This document shows positions 7,052 through 13,775 of a DNA stretch of 33,522 nt, one piece after another; the stretch's first letter is position 1, and every line of letters begins with the position of its first letter. The notes under the pieces were generated by a model that made no database searches, had not been told where the DNA came from, and saw nothing but the letters and a program-made list of their open reading frames with translations. This DNA is from a virus. Both the position numbers and the translations under genes were made by a program. The stretch is taken from the IMG/VR virus record IMGVR_UViG_3300025164_000338, positions 1 to 33,522 of that record. The stretch is one strand, 5' to 3'.

Positions 7052-8232
7052 TACTCGTCACTCTCTCGATTCTTAGTGGGTAGCTGCTGGAATGGCGGAC
7101 GGCTCACGCTCATACGGGCAGTCCTGGCGCCTAGAGGATTGATGGAAGCGTGGACCCTATCTGCACTGTCCATCTCACGTAGCATCGCGTCTGTGTAGCT
7201 CTCACGCCGTTTGATGAGCTGCTTGGCTAGCAGCACGCTATGCACGAAATCACGTACGGCAGGATCATTTGATGTATTCATGATCCCGCGCAATACCTTG
7301 TCATCGGTTCTGAAGCTGCCCTTAGGTGTGCGTGCAGTGAGATGCGCACCTAGGCTAAGTAATGTATCGGCTAACTGTTTACCAGAATGCACATTGCGGC
7401 AACCCATACTTTCTGCTACACGCATGGCCTGATCAGCCTGATTGGTGTACCGGTCACTAAGCTGCTGTGTGTACGGCACATCTAATTTCATACCGCGCCG
7501 CTGCAATATGTCACATGCCCCTGCAACAGCGAGGTCAAAATGATAGAGGTCTAGGTGGCGCCTGACCGTCGGCTGGAAATACTGCCATACGCGATAGGTC
7601 AGTATGGGGTCTGCCGCTGCATAGGCAATGTAAGCAGGGTGTCTAGGATCTACCAGGGACCACCCTTCAGCAAGGCGTGCCTTACGCATCTTAGGCATAC
7701 CTTTACGTGGTCCGCTTTTGTAGACCTCTCCACAAATGGGCACTTCAATTGTCTTGAATACTCTATTAAGCTCTTTCTCCCACTTACCTGCCTGCCGGTC
7801 GACATGGGCTATCGCAAGCTCTTTGAGCCCGTGACCCGTACCGCCTTCTTTCTGATTACGGGAATCGTGGTGATGAGAGGGAATGTGTGTTTCGCCGATG
7901 CAAACAACGTTAGTTTCATAATCAAGAAATCTATCAATGCATCGGATATCGTGTGGTCCGTTATGTCCGATCCATTTGACATCTTGAGTCATCACCCATT
8001 CAATTAGCTTACGGAATCTAGCAGGGATCACATAGCTGTCGTAAGCGTCACCCACCTGCACGGTACGCAATTCCCACTCAGGCGTATAGCAATTCAACCC
8101 TGTTGACTCTGTATCAATTGCCAAAGCAGAATGGTTGCCTACGAACGTGCGTAGTTCGGCGATATCTGCCCGCGTGTTCAGGTAATGGAACCTGATGCGG
8201 TCACCCGCGATGTGGTCAGTGATCCGTAGCAA
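7051..8232 (-). CDS. DNA polymerase family A, N-terminal (3'-5' exonuclease and thumb) half of a split enzyme
   Basis: This 393-residue protein has the three exonuclease motifs of Pol I-type proofreading domains. These are Exo I AIDTES (D40, E42), Exo II GHNGPHD (D95) and Exo III YAAAD near residue 208. It continues through the thumb to ARTARMSVSRPPFQQLPT and then stops after NRESDE. The conserved line that should follow (TIRRCLIAD, then motif A) is found in the separate gene at 5010-5867. The start is a TTG at 8232 overlapping the previous gene, with AAAGAA upstream; the start is the least certain part. It probably pairs with the palm half to form the replicative polymerase. Confidence 0.88.
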   Translation of the reverse strand: MLRITDHIAGDRIRFHYLNTRADIAELRTFVGNHSALAIDTESTGLNCYTPEWELRTVQVGDAYDSYVIPARFRKLIEWVMTQDVKWIGHNGPHDIRCIDRFLDYETNVVCIGETHIPSHHHDSRNQKEGGTGHGLKELAIAHVDRQAGKWEKELNRVFKTIEVPICGEVYKSGPRKGMPKMRKARLAEGWSLVDPRHPAYIAYAAADPILTYRVWQYFQPTVRRHLDLYHFDLAVAGACDILQRRGMKLDVPYTQQLSDRYTNQADQAMRVAESMGCRNVHSGKQLADTLLSLGAHLTARTPKGSFRTDDKVLRGIMNTSNDPAVRDFVHSVLLAKQLIKRRESYTDAMLREMDSADRVHASINPLGARTARMSVSRPPFQQLPTKNRESDE

Positions 8233-8404
8233 GAGTGTATTCTTTAGCTTGTGTGTGGCAAGCCTCTAAGTATTCCAACACGTTAAATCCAGGGTCCGTA
8301 ATAGTAGGTAGCTCAATATGTGCTACAAACCCATCATCATCAATTGTACGCACAACTAATTCCCGATCATCACGCGTACGTGATACGTTAGTTACCCGCC
8401 ACAT
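8216..8404 (-). CDS. Hypothetical protein
   Basis: This 62-residue protein starts at the ATG at 8404 (MWRVTNVSRTRDDREL), downstream of GGCGGGGG. It is beta-rich at first and ends in a helix (YLEACHTQAKEYTL). It overlaps both neighbours by about 17 bases. No domain is recognised. Confidence 0.6.
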   Translation of the reverse strand: MWRVTNVSRTRDDRELVVRTIDDDGFVAHIELPTITDPGFNVLEYLEACHTQAKEYTLATDH

Positions 8405-8603
8405 ATTGCACGAACCCCCGCCTATAGGCATACACGTATTCACAGTAATTGTACAAATCAAATCCAGGGCGACGTATCAGGATAACAGGTATTGGTGTCT
8501 GCACGATAAAGTCTCTGTGTGCACTATCCACTATGTTGAATAGCCGATTGCCTGTGCTAGCCGCTAAGCTGTTTTCCTCTGTAACATCAGTAATGATTAA
8601 CAT
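8388..8603 (-). CDS. Hypothetical protein
   Basis: This 71-residue protein starts at an ATG overlapping the end of the winged-helix gene. It has alternating hydrophobic strands (FIVQTPIPVILIRRPG) and an aromatic C-terminus (YNYCEYVYAY). No motif is recognised. Confidence 0.6.
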   Translation of the reverse strand: MLIITDVTEENSLAASTGNRLFNIVDSAHRDFIVQTPIPVILIRRPGFDLYNYCEYVYAYRRGFVQYVAGN

Positions 8604-8856
8604 CGCTGTTACCTTCAGCTAGCACATAAGCAGGGTACGAATGAATAGCACCAAAATCAGGTGAACCACCTTGTATAATAACCAGCAAACCGGCACGCAC
8701 CAGGTACGCTAGCGCTGACTTGACAGCATGATTAGGGTAGTTCCATTTTGTGGAAACTTCAGCCTGAATAGTTGACGCTGCATAGCGTGGGTGCGACGCT
8801 ACAAAGTCGTACACGGTAGTACGTAAATCATTAAGCTGATCTCGTGTAAGTGTCAT
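8587..8856 (-). CDS. Winged-helix-like protein
   Basis: This 89-residue protein shows a helix (LRTTVYDFVASH), a helix-turn-helix-like stretch (AASTIQAEVSTKW...HAVKSALAYLVRAG) and a beta wing (LLVIIQGG...AYVLAEG). This is the order expected of a small winged-helix DNA-binding domain. It overlaps the uracil-DNA glycosylase end by 26 bases. A role in phage gene control or DNA binding is an inference from the fold outline. Confidence 0.65.
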   Translation of the reverse strand: MTLTRDQLNDLRTTVYDFVASHPRYAASTIQAEVSTKWNYPNHAVKSALAYLVRAGLLVIIQGGSPDFGAIHSYPAYVLAEGNSDVNHY

Positions 8857-9481
8857 TAATCCACTCCCCTAATAACTCCCAATCACGTTCAAGAGTCGTC
8901 CGCATAGAAGGTTTACGCAGGCCAACAGATGGATGCAGCATTGGCCATATATACATTATATGGCCATCTTTGTTCCTAGCAGTATGACATTTGCCAGCAG
9001 TGCGTAAGATAGCGCTCTGATCACATTTTCCTAAAACAGCCTCTAATGCGCTACCGCCGACCGGAATGATAATGTCTGGCCGACCAACGGCAACCCATTC
9101 TTGCCGTAAGCTAGCACGTGCTGTTTTGATTTCTTGCTCAGTAGGTTTACGGTTACCAGGTGGCCTGAATTTGACCACATTTGTTAGCCAGCAATTAGGC
9201 GCCACTAGTCCTGCAATTACGGGGTAGTCAGCATGGCTACTAATCCGCTGATCAGTTGCCCATAATCCGGCAACACTCATTAGGTCACGTAGCACTCTGC
9301 CGGCAGGACCAACGAACGACCTACGCTGCATTACTTCCTGTGCGCCTGGTGCCTCGCCAATGATGAAGGCCATAGGATTTCCGCCTTCGCCCGGTACGTA
9401 GATATCGTTTAAGTTAGGGCACATGGCGAGTGTAGCCCAGCAACTATCCTCAACGTTACCTAGTTCGTTGTAGTCAATCAT
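8831..9481 (-). CDS. Uracil-DNA glycosylase, family 4/5-like
   Basis: This 216-residue protein has the landmarks of thermophile-type uracil-DNA glycosylases. These are IIGEAPGAQE (active-site motif), FVGPAGRVLRDLM, TNVVKFRPPGNRKP, IIPVGGSALEAVLG and the C-terminal MLHPSVGLR. Cysteines near residues 14 and 21, NCWL and later Cys residues may hold the Fe-S cluster found in family 4, though the spacing is not standard. It removes uracil from DNA. Its place near the polymerase suggests a role in repair during replication. The start is at 9481, overlapping the previous gene by 8 bases. Confidence 0.88.
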   Translation of the reverse strand: MIDYNELGNVEDSCWATLAMCPNLNDIYVPGEGGNPMAFIIGEAPGAQEVMQRRSFVGPAGRVLRDLMSVAGLWATDQRISSHADYPVIAGLVAPNCWLTNVVKFRPPGNRKPTEQEIKTARASLRQEWVAVGRPDIIIPVGGSALEAVLGKCDQSAILRTAGKCHTARNKDGHIMYIWPMLHPSVGLRKPSMRTTLERDWELLGEWINDTYTRSA

Positions 9482-10061
9482 TACATCCGATTCGGTAGGG
9501 ATTCACAGTGGCTTTACGACCAATTGACACAGTGCACTCTACGATGCGCTCCATGAACTCAGTAATAGTACAGGGTTCCTGTGCTTTCCACTCTTCCGCC
9601 GTCCATCCGTCATTATCAATAATGACGTAATGCAGCGCTGCCACCCAATCGTTCGGAGTAAGTTTGGTTTCTTCGTGCTCAGGTTGTGGGCTAGCATGCG
9701 TGAACATTTGATCCTGAGAGGAAACTACAGTGCGGTTACCTGCGCTGACATCATGGGTTCCACGCGATTGCAGCCAAGTAAAGAACCCAAGAATGAACCC
9801 CTCCCGCGTATGAACTTTGCAATTCAGATCAGGCTCACCGTGGCGGATCCGTCGCTGCCCCTCCGGCATACCGACGTCATCAGGATGCACTACCCACTCA
9901 CACGTGCAGTGGTTGAGTGTCTTGTCTGTCTCGATGATGTCAACATATTGCGTGACCAACGGTGGGAGTTCCACCATCGGTAACAAGAAGGTAGGCTGTC
10001 CGTCGACAGTCCACACGTACGCTTCGCCATTGATTTCAGCGGTAACATACTGGTTAGGCAT
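9474..10061 (-). CDS. Conserved phage protein, probable metal binder
   Basis: This 195-residue protein starts at the ATG at 10061, five bases after the previous stop. A conserved-looking stretch holds HCTCEW and later RHGEPDLNCKVHTREGFILG, where Cys and His residues could bind zinc. This RHGEP...HTREG pattern recurs in actinophage proteins I recall as hypothetical. The C-terminal codons contain one copy of a 21-bp sequence repeated exactly at 10343-10363. Function is unknown. Confidence 0.65.
   Translation of the reverse strand: MPNQYVTAEINGEAYVWTVDGQPTFLLPMVELPPLVTQYVDIIETDKTLNHCTCEWVVHPDDVGMPEGQRRIRHGEPDLNCKVHTREGFILGFFTWLQSRGTHDVSAGNRTVVSSQDQMFTHASPQPEHEETKLTPNDWVAALHYVIIDNDGWTAEEWKAQEPCTITEFMERIVECTVSIGRKATVNPYRIGCND
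9493..9513. repeat. 21-bp exact direct repeat, copy 1
   Basis: The plus-strand 21-mer starts CGGTAGGGATTCACAG and ends GTGGCT. It is identical to 10343-10363, and identity ends at both borders. This copy is inside the 3' end of the gene at 9474-10061, where it encodes ATVNPYR. Confidence 0.9.
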
Positions 10062-10065
10062 AGAA

Positions 10066-10263
10066 TTATCCCACAATCGATGAAGTAAGTAATGCCAGGC
10101 TGGTAAGTCCTACCATAATAAGTGCAACTACTGTACGGAATGCAATATCCGGCGGACGCTTGTGGTGGATGATTGGCGGGTAGCCACGCACAAGGCTAGT
10201 GCTTCGTACAGTCACTTCGCTCGCGTACATGTAGTGTTTTGGAATATAACCAGGTGAACTCAT
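10066..10263 (-). CDS. 65-aa membrane protein
   Basis: This protein starts at the ATG at 10263 with AGGAGTAAGTA upstream. The N-terminal 40 residues are polar and basic (IIHHKRPPDIAFR). The C-terminus is one hydrophobic span (TVVALIMVGLTSLALLTSSIVG), so it is probably tail-anchored. It is the first gene after the non-coding stretch with the tRNA-like element. Function is unknown. Confidence 0.65.
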   Translation of the reverse strand: MSSPGYIPKHYMYASEVTVRSTSLVRGYPPIIHHKRPPDIAFRTVVALIMVGLTSLALLTSSIVG

Positions 10264-10303
10264 TACTTACTCCTAGGTGGTATGGTGTACCTTATTCAAT
10301 TTC

Positions 10304-10380
10304 GTTCCGCAGTAGGATTTGAACCTACGTCCCTACCCGCTACGGTAGGGATTCACAGTGGCTGCACACTGCTATCCCGT
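10304..10380 (-). other. tRNA-like element (3' half of a tRNA, 5' half not found)
   Basis: On the minus strand a perfect T-arm (GTAGG-TTCAAAT-CCTAC, 10328-10312) is followed by TGCGGAA, which looks like a 3' acceptor strand. No matching 5' strand (TTCCGCA) exists upstream in the gap. Before the T-arm lie an 8-bp hairpin (10330-10337 with 10344-10351) and another stem (CAGTG...CACTG). The element contains the second copy of the 21-bp repeat. It may be a tRNA broken by recombination, or a leader RNA that only resembles one. Confidence 0.4.
10343..10363. repeat. 21-bp exact direct repeat, copy 2
   Basis: This copy is identical to 9493-9513, 850 bases away in the same orientation. It lies within the tRNA-like element, including one arm of its 8-bp hairpin. 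Confidence 0.9.
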
Positions 10381-10467
10381 TTTGGCCTTAGCTTTCGCCG
10401 TACTATCTCCGGGCATGACGGATACTGTCGAGGGCACCTATGCTAACTTATCAGCCGGTTGTTTAAT

Positions 10468-10488
10468 GGTCGCTAGCTGCAAGCGACC
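10468..10488 (-). terminator. Hairpin after a stop codon, terminator-like but without T-run
   Basis: GGTCGCT (10468-10474) pairs perfectly with AGCGACC (10482-10488) around a 7-base loop. It lies 12 bases after the stop of the gene at 10501-10779. The 3' side reads ATTAAAC rather than a run of T, so termination is only possible. The rest of the 237-base gap down to 10264 holds the tRNA-like element. Confidence 0.4.
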
Positions 10489-10500
10489 ACCCTCAAGTAG

Positions 10501-10779
10501 TCAGACGTTACGAATTGCGCTACGTACTTGCTCGAACGTGTGGTTGCCCTCTTCATCAGGAAGGGTTTCCGCCAGTGTCAGGATGTACACACAAAAGCGG
10601 TAGGCAGCCTGCCTAGTACGTAAAACGATTGCTCCCGGGAGTCCGACACAGACGAATTTACCTAGGCCGGATTTCCATGATGAGTGATTCGCCATATTCT
10701 CTCTAGCAACAACCAAGTATTCATTGGTTGTATCGATAGGGAAGTTTTCCTCATCTTCATTGATGGTCGAATTAATCAT
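10501..10779 (-). CDS. Hypothetical protein
   Basis: This 92-residue protein starts at an ATG overlapping the stop of the SSB-like gene (TGATG). The N-terminus is acidic (INEDEENFPIDTTNEY). A hydrophobic middle (LGKFVCVGLPGAIVL) and an amphipathic helix follow. It is translationally coupled to the SSB-like gene. No domain is recognised. Confidence 0.65.
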   Translation of the reverse strand: MINSTINEDEENFPIDTTNEYLVVARENMANHSSWKSGLGKFVCVGLPGAIVLRTRQAAYRFCVYILTLAETLPDEEGNHTFEQVRSAIRNV

Positions 10780-11369
10780 CAGAATGGCTCGTCGTCCTCG
10801 TCGTCCTCGTCGTCGGCGTATTCATCTCCGTCGTCTTCATCTTCGTCGAACTCGTCGCTGCTCTCTTCAGCGTCCTCATCATCGTATTCGTCGTCCTCAG
10901 TGACCGGACCCATCCACCCGAGTTCTTTACGCGTCTCGCCTTTGTATTCCTGGCCATCGCGCAACTGACCTTTGATCAGCTGATCACCCGTGTTGCGCCA
11001 TTTACCAATCGAGGTGATGTTTCCATCCTGATCAGTAATGGTCCGCTGCTCGAATGAGCGACCATCCACACCAATAGCATCCAAGAATGGAACATACTTG
11101 AATTGCGTATTTGGTGTCACGTGAATGAACAGCATGAGGAAATAGCCCGCGTAGCGCTTTTCATTGCGATTACGCCGAGGCACCAATTCCAGACCTACGC
11201 GCAATTGGTCGTGAGTGTCTTGGGTGGCTGGCGCGTACTTCAGTGTCTTGATTTTCCACTGATACACAGCGTTCGGCGGAATTGGTCCATCGTATGGGGC
11301 GAATTGCTTGGATCGATCGAAGCTGTCGATGTCACTTGCTGAAATGCTATTCCAGCGTACTTTAGGCAT
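10779..11369 (-). CDS. Single-strand DNA-binding-like protein with acidic tail
   Basis: This 196-residue protein starts at the ATG at 11369, preceded by GAGAGGGCGC. The first 140 residues are beta-rich (AVYQWKIKTLKYAP, RYAGYFLMLFIHV) and resemble an actinophage family I recall next to recombination genes. The last 45 residues are almost entirely Asp/Glu and end in DDEPF. An acidic tail with a terminal Pro-Phe is typical of SSB proteins, whose tips recruit partners. Direct neighbours are a RecA-like ATPase and a nuclease, which supports an SSB role, but an OB fold is not proven from sequence alone. Confidence 0.7.
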   Translation of the reverse strand: MPKVRWNSISASDIDSFDRSKQFAPYDGPIPPNAVYQWKIKTLKYAPATQDTHDQLRVGLELVPRRNRNEKRYAGYFLMLFIHVTPNTQFKYVPFLDAIGVDGRSFEQRTITDQDGNITSIGKWRNTGDQLIKGQLRDGQEYKGETRKELGWMGPVTEDDEYDDEDAEESSDEFDEDEDDGDEYADDEDDEDDEPF

Positions 11370-12195
11370 CTGCGCCCTCTCCATCAATACGTGCAATCAA
11401 TTGCGGCATGGTTGGGTTGTCCACATACGGACCAAGGCAATCGAATTTATCTCCGCAGATATACCTCACTTCATCTTCAGCCCGTGACCGGCGCTCTGGA
11501 CTTTCGAACCATAAGCGCCGGACAATCTTGGATCGGCCGTCTTTAGCCCTCAAGCGGCGCGCCTCATAGTAGCCGGTAGCGTCCATAAGGCCGGAGATGG
11601 CGTTAGCAGTCTCTGTGACCTTTCCCTGAATTCCAGGGAATACCAGTAACTCACCATTGTCTGTCTTATCAGTACGGTACGCGTGAGCTGTGATCAATAG
11701 ATTGACGGGCAAGTCGACCAACTGCGGTACCCAAGCTTTCAAGAAGTTTTGGGTATTGAAGTAGTCGGGTCTGTCTGGCAAATTCCGATGAGCTCTTTTA
11801 GCAGGGTTAAGATCAAATGCCTCGGCAGCATAGGCGAGACGAAACCTGTCTTGCATTGTTGTGAATCCGTCAACAACAAGCCAATCAAGCTTTCGGTATC
11901 TGTCTCGGTCGTACAACCAATCGATTGCGGCCAAGGCTGTAGCTGTGTCAGCCAATCGTCGAATGTGACCGTGTGCACCTTGACGCGCGGCACTCTTGTA
12001 ACCAGGCTCACCAACAAGCCAGAGGACTCTACCAGGGCACGTACCGGCAAGAACAGTCTTGCCAGCATTGGAGTCCCCATATACCAGCAAATTCTTTGAC
12101 TCATTACCTGACTCTAACTTCTCTACCTCACGAGCAAAGTCACTAGCGCTAACATGTGTGCGCTCTGTAGTAGTGCGGTTGCGCTCAGAGACCAT
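11362..12195 (-). CDS. RecA-like ATPase (Sak4 / AAA_24 type)
   Basis: This protein of about 277 residues has Walker A GDSNAGKT at residues 40-47 and Walker B LDWLVVDGFT near residue 105. VNLLITAHAYRTD further on fits a sensor strand. This is the pattern of phage Sak4-type single-strand annealing ATPases. It overlaps the SSB-like gene by 8 bases, matching the common Sak4-SSB pairing. I start at ATG 12195; an ATG at 12207 in the same frame is equally possible, as neither has a strong ribosome site. Confidence 0.82.
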   Translation of the reverse strand: MVSERNRTTTERTHVSASDFAREVEKLESGNESKNLLVYGDSNAGKTVLAGTCPGRVLWLVGEPGYKSAARQGAHGHIRRLADTATALAAIDWLYDRDRYRKLDWLVVDGFTTMQDRFRLAYAAEAFDLNPAKRAHRNLPDRPDYFNTQNFLKAWVPQLVDLPVNLLITAHAYRTDKTDNGELLVFPGIQGKVTETANAISGLMDATGYYEARRLRAKDGRSKIVRRLWFESPERRSRAEDEVRYICGDKFDCLGPYVDNPTMPQLIARIDGEGADA

Positions 12196-12385
12196 AATCG
12201 ATCTCATCGTTGTCCGGATACGTTCCGGCAGCCTCCAATACTTCCTGCAAGTACAGACGCAATACCTTACGGCACATTGGTGTCATTGCCCTAATGTGCT
12301 CCAAGAACATTGGATGATCAGGGTCAAGAATGTACGTATGCCCATTCTCCCTGTCAGTGGCGAATTCCCATGTCAGTTTGATCAT
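12185..12385 (-). CDS. Small hypothetical protein
   Basis: This 66-residue protein starts at an ATG overlapping the previous stop (ATGA). It contains a polar N-terminus with DPDHPMFLEHIRAM and a helix (RKVLRLYLQEVLEAAG), and an acidic end. It lies between the nuclease and ATPase genes. Function is unknown. Confidence 0.65.
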   Translation of the reverse strand: MIKLTWEFATDRENGHTYILDPDHPMFLEHIRAMTPMCRKVLRLYLQEVLEAAGTYPDNDEIDYGL

Positions 12386-12612
12386 TGTAGATGCAACTTT
12401 CGTACTAGGCCAAACACACTTTTGCGCCGTGGGATCATGTGAAATTCCATTACTGACCTAGGCGCGGTAATGTGCTGCACATCCCCCGTTGTTGCCGTAC
12501 GCACCGTGCAGCCATCTGGTTCCACGCTGACAACTACCATTGGCTCTCGATAGCAATTGGTTCCGACGATGGTGCCTACCTCAGGCTGAATGCCCGTGAG
12601 TCGGCCCCACAT
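12382..12612 (-). CDS. Small beta-rich protein
   Basis: This 76-residue protein starts two bases after the nuclease stop, with GGGG upstream. The strand pattern (TIVGTNC, PMVVVSVEP, CTVRTATTGDVQHI) suggests a small SH3-like barrel. It ends in a basic tail (RRKSVFGLVRKLHLQ). Function is unknown. Confidence 0.6.
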   Translation of the reverse strand: MWGRLTGIQPEVGTIVGTNCYREPMVVVSVEPDGCTVRTATTGDVQHITAPRSVMEFHMIPRRKSVFGLVRKLHLQ

Positions 12613-12614
12613 GT

Positions 12615-13631
12615 TTACCCCATCTCAAAACTAGTTGCAGCGTCTGTAGTCTCGCCGTAATCATAGGGATTCTGCCTAACGTACATGCTCCTTTCCATCT
12701 CACTGATGTTTGTTCCCTGCTCTTCCGCCACGCATAGGTCAAAGTATTGACAGAATCTAGGGCAACTCATATGAGGTGTTTTAGTCAGGTACTTATGGGC
12801 ATTGCTGTCTCTGCGCAATTCAGTACCTAGACGGGCTATGTCAATTACCTCCCCTCGAATACGGCGGAGTGCAATAGCCTTAGCCTTGTCAGTCATCTTT
12901 ACTGGATAGCGCAAGAACATACGTTGAGGCTGCCGCTTAGATACGGTTCCATCATTGTTCAAGCTCTTACCGCTGGCATCTACTTCTCGTAAATCAGGAA
13001 ATCCTTTCCGCAAGAAGTTGTACATGATTCCCATGAAACGCTGGCCTTCTCGGAGTATGCCAGCTTTCCGTAATGCTCGTTCCGCCATAGCGCCGTACGG
13101 GCGTGCCTGGTCATCAATTACTAAATGGTCTGTACGAATTGTTGCAGCCGTTTTGTGTTCCACTAGCCAGGCATTACCTGCTGTATCCTCACAAACCAGA
13201 TCAGGCTTGAGCAGGTGTACGGCGTGAATTCCGGGAAACTCAGTATCGATACTGAAGTCTAGAGCAATCTCGGTAGCGAGTACTTTGATCTCAGGATCGT
13301 TGCCGTAGGTCTTCTGGTAGGCGCCTGCCATTGCGGCACCTAAGCACGCTAGCTCTTCTGCTTTCTCTAGCAGGTAATCAGGTATACCCAATTCCTGTGC
13401 TTCCGCTAAGGCTGCATTAGCCTGGTCATTGAACAAGTCAGTGAGGCTAGGTTGCCGTGCATAGCCCGTTCCGTACCATGCTGCTAGGGCATCATGCATC
13501 CATGTACCTAGCTCTAACGGACCAAATGATTTGGCCTTAGGTACTAAGCCTTTCCTCCATTTCCAGTACCATTTCTTAGGGCATCGTTTGTAATCAATTC
13601 GTTCGTGACTTCGCACTTTGATAATGCCCAT
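12615..13631 (-). CDS. Cas4/RecB-like PD-(D/E)XK nuclease
   Basis: This 338-residue protein starts with an RSHERIDYKRCPKKWYW segment typical of RecB-family nucleases. The PD-(D/E)XK core is visible as LKPDLV and then WLVEHKT. One Cys near residue 17 and three C-terminal Cys in CPRFCQYFDLC give the 1+3 layout of the iron-sulfur cluster in Cas4/AddB-like nucleases. With the RecA-like ATPase and SSB-like protein it makes a recombination module. The ATG at 13631 lies one base after the 3' end of the tRNA-like gene, so transcript processing there would leave almost no leader. A GTG six codons in is an alternative start. Confidence 0.85.
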   Translation of the reverse strand: MGIIKVRSHERIDYKRCPKKWYWKWRKGLVPKAKSFGPLELGTWMHDALAAWYGTGYARQPSLTDLFNDQANAALAEAQELGIPDYLLEKAEELACLGAAMAGAYQKTYGNDPEIKVLATEIALDFSIDTEFPGIHAVHLLKPDLVCEDTAGNAWLVEHKTAATIRTDHLVIDDQARPYGAMAERALRKAGILREGQRFMGIMYNFLRKGFPDLREVDASGKSLNNDGTVSKRQPQRMFLRYPVKMTDKAKAIALRRIRGEVIDIARLGTELRRDSNAHKYLTKTPHMSCPRFCQYFDLCVAEEQGTNISEMERSMYVRQNPYDYGETTDAATSFEMG

Positions 13632-13632
13632 G

Positions 13633-13724
13633 TGTCTCTGCCGGGAATCGAACCCAGTTAGCCCGATGACCAGTCAGGCTACGTACATCACCCATATACG
13701 ACTCTTCCAATGAGTTACAGAGAC
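13633..13724 (-). tRNA. tRNA with an extra arm (possible tRNA-Thr GGU, uncertain)
   Basis: The minus strand gives a perfect 7-bp acceptor (GTCTCTG / CAGAGAC), a D-arm ACTC-ATTGGAA-GAGT and a T-arm CTGGG-TTCGATT-CCCGG. Between the D- and T-arms are two stem-loops, each with a 7-base loop. One is CGTATA-TGGGTGA-TGTACG and the other CCTGA-CTGGTCA-TCGGG. The second has the CU start of an anticodon loop and would read GGU; the first lacks U33. Read as a class II tRNA, the second would be a variable arm of unusual size. Length is 92 bases, with no encoded CCA. Amino-acid identity is not safe. Confidence 0.7.
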
Positions 13725-13725
13725 C

Positions 13726-13760
13726 AAAACGGCCGCACCCGTTTTCGCCAGGTGCAGCCG
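13726..13760 (-). terminator. Rho-independent terminator
   Basis: On the minus strand CGGCTGCACC (13760-13751) pairs with GGTGCGGCCG (13739-13730), 10 bp with one T·G, followed at once by TTTT. It lies 15 bases after the stop of the acidic-tailed gene and just before the tRNA. An alternative 7-bp stem AAAACGG/CCGTTTT overlaps it. Confidence 0.8.
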
Positions 13761-13775
13761 TTCGACTAGGTCAGA

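Noticed and set aside
10790-10900. Trinucleotide microsatellite (GTC/TCG repeats)
   Set aside because: It is explained by Asp/Glu codons of the acidic tail of the SSB-like protein.
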